Below, in pieces: positions 58,466 through 64,000 of a stretch of DNA of 64,000 bases. Position 1 is the stretch's first letter. Each line of letters starts with the position of its first letter. The notes under the pieces were generated by a model. The model saw only the letters and a program-made list of their open reading frames with translations. It did no database searches and was not told the origin of the DNA. Origin of the DNA: an uncultured Roseibium sp. (lineage in GTDB: Bacteria > Pseudomonadota > Alphaproteobacteria > Rhizobiales > Stappiaceae); assembly GCF_947496995.1 (NCBI RefSeq), contig NZ_CANMFD010000004.1, positions 186,001 through 250,000 of the forward strand. Reading direction: 5' to 3'. A program made the position numbers and the translations under genes.

Positions 58466-59683
58466 ATGACAGACGCGGCAGCACCGCAATCCCCGGGCAC
58501 AACGGCGGTAGCCCCGGCAGCGCCCGCAGGCGGCTTTTCACCACTTCAGTATCTCGATCGCGCGCTCAGCACCCTGCGCGACGCCGGCATCACGCCGGAG
58601 ACGGAAACCGACGCGCCGATCAATGCGCTGTTGGAGAAGATCTCCGATCTGTCCCCGGACAAGGTCCTCGTCATCACGCGCACCCTCGGACAGGCTTCCA
58701 ACTTCAACGAAGTCGTTCGCTCCCAGGTGCAGCAGATGGATATCGGCGAGCGTTATGAAGAGGTCACCAAGGCCTTCGATTCCATTCGCGATGACGCCAA
58801 GGCGCTGGTCGACCAACTCGCCGACGGCAGGATTTCCTTCACCGAGAACCTGGCCAACACCTGGCGCAACATGCGCCGCGGCACGATCTCCGACCGCTTC
58901 ACGGACATTCGCGACACCTACAAGGAAGTTGCCCGTGCCACAAAGGATCAGATCGATCGCGAACAGACCATTCTGGAAGCCTACCGTGATTTCCGCGGCG
59001 CACTGAAACAGGCTGAAGTCACGGCGCTGGAACTTCTCAACATGGCCACGGCGAAACTGGAGAGTGCCCAGGCAACGCTGAAGGCCGCCTCCGGAGACGT
59101 CGAGGCCTATACAGGCGACGATCCGGCACAGAAGGCAAGGCTGGAACTTGCGCGGGACGAAAAGCTGCGCGAAATGCAGGACGAGGAAAAGCGCTACCAG
59201 ATCGCCAAGGACCTCTCCGACAACCTGACCATCGGCTACAACACCTCCGAGGTGATCATGGCGCGGCTGGTGCAGACCACCAACGCCAAGGAACGGGTGT
59301 ATGCGCAGTCGGTGAGCTTCTTTTCGACCAACGAATCCGTCCTGACCGCGCTCAATGCATCCTTCACCGGCCTGCAGGGCCTGCATGAATCGACAGAAAC
59401 GCTGAACGCCATGAAGGAAGGCATCAACAAGAGCCTGGAAACCCTGGCGGAGATCGGCGACGCGGTCCAGACGGAAGCTCTGAAGGCCGGCTACGGCCCC
59501 ACGGTCGCTGCCGCTTCCGTCAAGAAGCTCGTCGATTCCGTCGTCAACTTTCAGGTTCAGTCCCGCGAGATCATTTCCGAAATGCGGGACATGTCGACGA
59601 AGAATTCCGAAGAGATCCGCACCGCGGTGGAAGACGGCAAGCGGCGGCTCGCCAAATTGACGGCTGAAGGCTCGGCTCTCTAG
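58466..59683 (+). CDS. Coiled-coil protein, TelA-like (toxic anion resistance family-like)
   Basis: A 405-residue, mostly helical acidic protein without signal or membrane segments. The C-terminal half (about 270-400) with S-F-F-S-T-N-E-S-V-L-T-A-L-N-A-S-F, then Q-G-L-H-E-S-T-E-T-L-N-A-M-K-E-G-I-N-K-S and V-V-N-F-Q-V-Q-S-R-E resembles TelA-type proteins by memory. The first 60 residues are Ala/Pro-rich and may be disordered. It opens a three-gene run with a DUF6384 gene and a coiled-coil gene. GAGGAGG at about 58456 is the ribosome-binding site. Role unknown; envelope stress is suggested. Confidence 0.7.
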   Translation: MTDAAAPQSPGTTAVAPAAPAGGFSPLQYLDRALSTLRDAGITPETETDAPINALLEKISDLSPDKVLVITRTLGQASNFNEVVRSQVQQMDIGERYEEVTKAFDSIRDDAKALVDQLADGRISFTENLANTWRNMRRGTISDRFTDIRDTYKEVARATKDQIDREQTILEAYRDFRGALKQAEVTALELLNMATAKLESAQATLKAASGDVEAYTGDDPAQKARLELARDEKLREMQDEEKRYQIAKDLSDNLTIGYNTSEVIMARLVQTTNAKERVYAQSVSFFSTNESVLTALNASFTGLQGLHESTETLNAMKEGINKSLETLAEIGDAVQTEALKAGYGPTVAAASVKKLVDSVVNFQVQSREIISEMRDMSTKNSEEIRTAVEDGKRRLAKLTAEGSAL

Positions 59684-59734
59684 GGGTTCGCCCTTCCCCG
59701 CCGCGTAGACAGACTCTAGACTGAAGGGATTGAC

Positions 59735-59755
59735 GGGCCGGACTTTCTCCGGCCC
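59735..59755 (+). terminator. Hairpin between the TelA-like and DUF6384 genes
   Basis: GGGCCGGA (59735-59742) pairs exactly with TCCGGCCC (59748-59755) over a five-base loop, in the 96-base gap. Without a T-run it may attenuate rather than stop transcription. Confidence 0.45.
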
Positions 59756-59779
59756 GCCCGATTTGAGAAGACTGCATTT

Positions 59780-60706
59780 ATGGCTAGCAAGACCGACGCT
59801 CCTCTCGACGATCTGATGATGGCGATGGACGTGGTGGATACGCTGCGCCACGAAGAGGGTCAGGTTGCCCGGGAACTGAAGGCCGACGACCGCGACGCGG
59901 CGATGATCGAGCGTCTCCGTCAGGTCTATGCCGCGCAAGGTATCGAGGTTCCCGACCACATTCTCAAGGCGGGCGTCGAGGATCTGAAACGCGACCGTTT
60001 TCTCTACATACCTCCGGCCGCCGGCTTCCAGCGCACGCTGGCGATGATCTATATTTCCCGCGCCACCTGGTCGAAATGGCTTGCCGGGGCCGCCGCTGTA
60101 CTCGTAATTGCGATCGCTGCCTGGTATTTCCTGGTCAGCCTGCCCGCGCAGAGGGCGGAGGCCGATTTCCTGGCCCGGCTGCAGTCCCTGCCGGACACCT
60201 ATAGCGAACTGGTCGAGCGCATCGACACCCTGACCGAAAACGCCGAGGTGGAGGGCCAAGCCCGGACCCTGGCCGATGACGGACGTCTCGCCCTCGCAGA
60301 CGGCCGCAATGACGCCGCCTTCAAGGCGGAGGCCGACTTGCGCCAGCTCGCGGCACAGCTTCAGGAAGTCTTCGAGGTCCGCATCATCGCCCGCGAAGGC
60401 GTCCCGACCGGCATCACCCGTATTCCCGATGCCAATCCGGACACCGAAAACTACTATATCGTGGTGGAAGCCGTGGATCCGGACGGCAACATACTCAAAC
60501 GCAGCATCGCGTCGGAGGAGAGCAGCGCCGCCGAAACCGTCGACAAATGGGGCCAGCGCGTCTCGGAGACCATCTACAACGCGGTCCGCCGCGACAAGAT
60601 GGAAGACGGCATCGTGCAGAAGGGCATCCTTGGCCAGAAACGGCGCGGCGAACTTGATATCAAATGGCGCGGCGGTGTTCAGGACGGAGCGATCACGAAA
60701 TGGTAA
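59780..60706 (+). CDS. DUF6384 family membrane protein
   Basis: A 308-residue protein with a cytoplasmic N-terminal domain (about 1-95, helical, L-D-D-L-M-M-A-M-D-V-V-D-T-L-R), one transmembrane helix (101-120) and a C-terminal domain of about 185 residues with V-V-E-A-V-D-P-D-G-N-I-L-K near 230. It matches DUF6384, a family of unknown function that I recall from alphaproteobacteria. The C-domain probably lies outside the membrane. It is 40 bases upstream of the Gly-tailed coiled-coil gene and the middle gene of the cluster. Confidence 0.7.
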   Translation: MASKTDAPLDDLMMAMDVVDTLRHEEGQVARELKADDRDAAMIERLRQVYAAQGIEVPDHILKAGVEDLKRDRFLYIPPAAGFQRTLAMIYISRATWSKWLAGAAAVLVIAIAAWYFLVSLPAQRAEADFLARLQSLPDTYSELVERIDTLTENAEVEGQARTLADDGRLALADGRNDAAFKAEADLRQLAAQLQEVFEVRIIAREGVPTGITRIPDANPDTENYYIVVEAVDPDGNILKRSIASEESSAAETVDKWGQRVSETIYNAVRRDKMEDGIVQKGILGQKRRGELDIKWRGGVQDGAITKW

Positions 60707-60746
60707 CAGCCCGGACCCCACACCCCGCTTGCAGGAAAGCTGACAC

Positions 60747-62207
60747 ATGCTGACCGGACGCGAGACCCTCGGCACCATCGAACAGTCCCTTCAGGACCTG
60801 CGCCGCGAGGAAGCCGAACTCAGCAAGCGCATCGAACGCTCGACGCGGGCGCTCACCGATCTGCAGGAACGCCAGAGCGAAGCCTATCGCGATCTCGCCC
60901 GCTTCCGCCTGGATTCCGATGCCGCCGGTGCGTTGAACACCCGCCTCGACAGCGCCGCACGCGAAGCCCGGAGACTTCTGGACAAACGCAGCGCCGACTA
61001 CAAGGTGCTAAGCGAACAGCTCCGCCAGTGCGAGAGCGAGCGCTTTCAGCTTCAGAAAAAGCGCGGCGAACTGGACAGCACCCGCGACGCCGCCGAAAAC
61101 CAGATGGATGAACTGATGGAGGCGGTCGACAGCCGCCTAGAGAACGACAGCGCCTATCAGGCCCAGAACCGCGCCACGGAAGCCGCGCTCGCGACGGCGG
61201 AAGCTGCCGCCGCCAAGGCGAAAACTTCTGCCCGGGACCGCGCCGAAAAGGGCAAGGCCTATGACGAAGATCCCTTGTTCATCTATCTGTGGCAGCGCGG
61301 CTTTGGCACGCCCGATTACACGCACCGGGGCATCGTGCGCTCTCTGGACGGCTGGGTTGCCGGTCTGATCCGCTTTCACGACGCGCGCGCCAACTACGCC
61401 ATGCTGACTGGCATTCCCGAACGCATGGCAAGACACGCAGAACACTGCGCGCAGATTGCCCGCCAGGAACAGGCAAAGCTCGCCGAATTCAGCCGCAACG
61501 CCATGACGGACGCTGCCGGGACGGATCTTGTCGGTTCTATCGAGACTTACAGCGAGGACATCGACCGCATCGACGGTGAGCTGGACACGCTGGACCGGCG
61601 CATCGAGACGCTCTCCACCGCCCTTGCGGAGTTTTCAGGCGGCGAAGACGCCGATTTCCTGAAGGCGGAGGAACACCTGTCCGTCTCCCTGCAGGCCGAC
61701 GACCTGACCGACCTGTGGCGCGCGGCACACGACACGCCTTCCCCCGACGACGAAAAAATCGTCCAGCGGATCGAGGACCTGAAGGACCGCATCGAGCAGG
61801 TCGCGCGCGAAATCCGCCAGGACCGTGAACTGCAACGCGATATCAGCCGGCGGCGTACCGAACTGGCGGACGTTATCAAGCGCTTCCGCTCCAGCGGCTA
61901 CGGCAGCTGGGAATCCACCTTCTCCGACAACAAGCTCACCACGGTGCTTCTGGGGGAACTCGTGAAGGGCGCCATCACGGGGGCGGATTACTGGGCCCGG
62001 GCCGAACGCTCGCACAAACGGCGCAAACCGCGCGGCCGCAAGGTGGCCTTTCCACGCGGCACCGGGCTGCCGAAATCCATGGGAGGTTTCGGCGGATCCG
62101 GAGGACCGGGTGGCAATTTTCCAGGTAGCGACGGGTTTGGTGGCGGAGGCTTCAAAACCGGCGGTGGATTTGGCGGCGGCGGCTTCAAGACGGGCGATCA
62201 TTTTTAA
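60747..62207 (+). CDS. Coiled-coil protein with Gly-rich tail
   Basis: A 486-residue soluble protein. Long charged helices with heptads (for example L-Q-D-L-R-R-E-E-A-E-L-S-K-R-I-E and A-A-R-E-A-R-R-L-L-D-K) cover residues 1-150 and about 250-390. The last 45 residues are Gly/Phe-rich with G-G-G-G-F-K-T-G twice, ending G-D-H-F. A tail like this resembles the flexible ends of TPM-domain proteins. No family is recognised. It is the third gene of the cluster and probably binds a partner or membrane through the coiled coil. Confidence 0.65.
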   Translation: MLTGRETLGTIEQSLQDLRREEAELSKRIERSTRALTDLQERQSEAYRDLARFRLDSDAAGALNTRLDSAAREARRLLDKRSADYKVLSEQLRQCESERFQLQKKRGELDSTRDAAENQMDELMEAVDSRLENDSAYQAQNRATEAALATAEAAAAKAKTSARDRAEKGKAYDEDPLFIYLWQRGFGTPDYTHRGIVRSLDGWVAGLIRFHDARANYAMLTGIPERMARHAEHCAQIARQEQAKLAEFSRNAMTDAAGTDLVGSIETYSEDIDRIDGELDTLDRRIETLSTALAEFSGGEDADFLKAEEHLSVSLQADDLTDLWRAAHDTPSPDDEKIVQRIEDLKDRIEQVAREIRQDRELQRDISRRRTELADVIKRFRSSGYGSWESTFSDNKLTTVLLGELVKGAITGADYWARAERSHKRRKPRGRKVAFPRGTGLPKSMGGFGGSGGPGGNFPGSDGFGGGGFKTGGGFGGGGFKTGDHF

Positions 62208-62472
62208 CCGCACCACCAAACGCAAATTGCGCCCCGCTGCTGCCACAACGCTTCGTTAGGAGAGCTGTGGCAGGCTGCGGTCCGAAGAGCAGTAAGACAG
62301 TTTTTTGCACTCCGGCGCCGGATCGGACTGCATTCATATGGAACCAATTGATTGCAGAGCGGTTGTTCAGTTTTAATGTGCCAGAGCATCTTGCCCGCCT
62401 GAACACGGGCGCGGATGATTTGCTCCACAATGCGGAAAGCGGTTTATGATCTATTCAAATGCGGGAAAGCAG
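62208..62472. other. Intergenic gap before the lipoprotein gene
   Basis: 265 bases without a supported gene. No strong hairpin or operator stands out. It may hold the promoter of the lipoprotein gene. Confidence 0.4.
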
Positions 62473-62967
62473 ATGCGGAACCTTCTAGTTATCGGCCTGA
62501 GCGCCCTCGCCCTGGCCGCCTGCCAGAGCGGCTCGAGCCGCCGGGCCGCCCTTCCCGATCAGCCGCAGCTGGATGTTCCGGCCGGCGCCCAAAGCGTCAA
62601 TATTGCCGCCGGTCCGACCAATGTCCGCGCCGCGCTTGTTTCCAGCGCACAGGAACGCGGCACGGTCGTCTTGCAGGATGAACCGAACATGGTCGTCCTG
62701 GAAAGGCCGATGACCGGCGAAAATCCCGCCCTCGATTCCGAATTCGGCCCTTCCGACAACGGCCAGCGCGTCATCCGCATCCGCGTGCGCTTCACCGGAA
62801 CGCCCTGCCAGACGCTGGCGGTCCAGGACCTCGCGGTGATCAACAATGTGCGCACCGCCTTGGAACAGAGCTTCGTGCTGCCGGGCAACCAGAACACCAT
62901 GCAGAGCCTTCAGGGCCTGAAGTCCCGCGCCGAACAGGGCAGCTCCTGCCCGCCGCTTTCCTCCTGA
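62473..62967 (+). CDS. Hypothetical lipoprotein
   Basis: A 164-residue protein with a classical lipobox L-A-A-C (Cys20) after a hydrophobic leader M-R-N-L-L-V-I-G-L-S-A-L-A-L. The mature part has a Thr-Pro-Cys and Ser-Cys pair near the end (T-P-C-Q-T-L and S-S-C-P-P-L), which may form a disulfide. A stretch V-R-I-R-V-R-F-T-G-T-P suggests a beta sheet. No family is recognised. It probably sits in the outer or inner membrane facing the periplasm. The ATG at 62473 opens straight into the leader, so it is preferred over 62446. Confidence 0.75.
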   Translation: MRNLLVIGLSALALAACQSGSSRRAALPDQPQLDVPAGAQSVNIAAGPTNVRAALVSSAQERGTVVLQDEPNMVVLERPMTGENPALDSEFGPSDNGQRVIRIRVRFTGTPCQTLAVQDLAVINNVRTALEQSFVLPGNQNTMQSLQGLKSRAEQGSSCPPLSS

Positions 62968-63023
62968 TTGTAACCCGCCTTCGAAAGAGACGCCGGCCGC
63001 CGGAGCGGCCGGACCGTTCCCGA

Positions 63024-63755
63024 TCAGGCCTCGGTCAGCGTAATCAGGATATCCGCATACCAGGCACAGTTCAGGCCCAGCGCTTCGTCGAGCTCCATGT
63101 CGCGTGTGCCAACGTCCAGGCGTGCGGAATGGACGCCGAGCAGTTTCCACGGCAGATCCCCTTCCATGCCTTCCAGATCGGGCGCACGCATCACCACGGC
63201 CGCGCCGCTTATGCCGCGGTGCGTCCGGCCGTCGGTCAGGAAATAACCCATGCCCTCGAAGCGGAACCCGAACGAGGAGGCAACGACGGCGTGCCGCACC
63301 ACAGGCATGTGGTGCAGCGTGTCGTGGAAGCCGAGCGGGAACCCGACCACCAGGATCGATGAACCGACCTCGACCTGATCGTGCGGGTTGACCAGGTGCT
63401 CGGGCCCGAAGACGCGATAGAGCTGGTCTTCCGGCAGGGCGTCCTTTTCAAGCTCGATAACCGCGACATCGATCTCGCCGGCGGTATCCGTTCCCTGACG
63501 CCACAGGCTCGTTCCATCACGGTAGAGCGGTATCGAAAGCCCGATCGACTCGGCAAGGTTCTGCGGATTGTTATGCAGCTCGATCTCGATGCGCGTCGGG
63601 AGGTGATCGCTTTCCTTGTCGATCATGACATGGCGGCTGGTCACCAGGAAAAGCCTGTCTTCCCGCCTGAAGAAAAAGCCGCTGGCGTTGGTCAGATGCT
63701 GCTCCCCGTTGAAGGTGGAGACGCGCGGCGTGGTGAGCAGAATGGGATCGATCAT
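63024..63755 (-). CDS. Trypsin-like serine protease (peptidase family S1-like)
   Basis: A 243-residue protease-fold protein. The catalytic triad is visible: His42 in V-T-S-R-H-V, Asp96 in E-I-D-V-A-V-I-E, and Ser183 in G-I-S-G-A-A-V. G-F-P-L-G-F near residue 138 is the usual structural strand. No signal peptide is seen, so it may stay in the cytoplasm, which is unusual for this fold. PDZ domains are absent, unlike DegP. It converges with the lipoprotein gene. Substrate unknown. Confidence 0.8.
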   Translation of the reverse strand: MIDPILLTTPRVSTFNGEQHLTNASGFFFRREDRLFLVTSRHVMIDKESDHLPTRIEIELHNNPQNLAESIGLSIPLYRDGTSLWRQGTDTAGEIDVAVIELEKDALPEDQLYRVFGPEHLVNPHDQVEVGSSILVVGFPLGFHDTLHHMPVVRHAVVASSFGFRFEGMGYFLTDGRTHRGISGAAVVMRAPDLEGMEGDLPWKLLGVHSARLDVGTRDMELDEALGLNCAWYADILITLTEA

Positions 63756-64000
63756 CGAACCAGCCGCTCCTCTGACCGGAATCTCTCAATTCCACCTGTT
63801 ACCGGATTTGAAACCGTCACTCTTTTCTCCTGTCGAAAGTCCGCGGGCCCGGTAGATGTCATATCCGCCGGGGTGTTTCGAAATTTTTGCATGTCGCGGT
63901 AGCGGGCAAACTCCGCAGCTCCGCATTCGTTCCCTCACAATAACACGAGCGAAGCGTGCGCCGGGTCACCGCCGTGCTGTTTGCAAGATTTCATCTGTAT
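63756..64000. other. Window-end region
   Basis: 245 bases upstream of the protease gene, without a gene I can support. It should contain the protease promoter. Confidence 0.4.

Overview
The window is a chromosomal segment of a high-GC alphaproteobacterium. The gene order ATPase zeta subunit / purC-purS-purQ / purL-bolA-grxD, the presence of both a monomeric and a dimeric NADP-isocitrate dehydrogenase, the BA14K and DUF1127 proteins, and the recA-alaS pair all point to Hyphomicrobiales, most likely a marine Stappiaceae (Roseibium/Labrenzia/Stappia type). The genus is inferred from gene content and style, not from a database search.

Layout. 1-3.5 kb: tail of a DUF4260 gene, a metallophosphoesterase, a BA14K-like secreted protein, an RBBP9-type hydrolase, an HpaI-type aldolase and the F1-ATPase inhibitor zeta subunit. 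3.8-13.8 kb: purine synthesis (purC, purS, a 35-residue membrane ORF, purQ), then an interruption (DUF2164, AraC regulator, peroxiredoxin-like protein, DUF1127, MocR regulator, Ca2+/Na+ antiporter) before purL, bolA, a second small membrane ORF and grxD. 14-18 kb: an aldehyde dehydrogenase and a beta-hydroxyacid dehydrogenase divergent from a LysR gene. 18-25 kb: ttcA, then a LysR gene, a sulfatase and a TAXI-type TRAP transporter, which form a candidate sulfate-ester (or phosphonate-ester) uptake and cleavage unit. 25-31 kb: LysM protein, cupin, rpsD, a CBS-containing EAL/GGDEF protein, murI, trmJ and a DUF2267 gene.

31-40 kb: monomeric isocitrate dehydrogenase, a complete IS4-family element (9-bp target duplication) inserted in an older interspersed repeat, a lone CbiM under a cobalamin riboswitch, an MFS pump divergent from an Rrf2 regulator, and the dimeric icd. 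The two isocitrate dehydrogenases share a 10-bp upstream motif. 40-49 kb: a FetAB-like ABC transporter with a GST, an Asp/Glu racemase, a cyclic-nucleotide-gated potassium channel, alaS and recA. 49.3-53.3 kb: a lower-GC island of unrecognised genes, two of which carry HEPN-like R-x(4-6)-H motifs, plus a broken reading frame. 53-64 kb: the pseudouridine catabolism pair psuK-psuG, a large MscS-type channel whose upstream region carries a 264-bp MITE, a three-gene coiled-coil/membrane cluster (TelA-like, DUF6384, Gly-rich tail protein), a lipoprotein and a trypsin-like protease.

No rRNA, tRNA, CRISPR array, integrase or prophage was recognised. The best candidates for undescribed biology are the HEPN-like island beside recA and the TelA-like/DUF6384/coiled-coil cluster. 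Both rest on motifs and context only.
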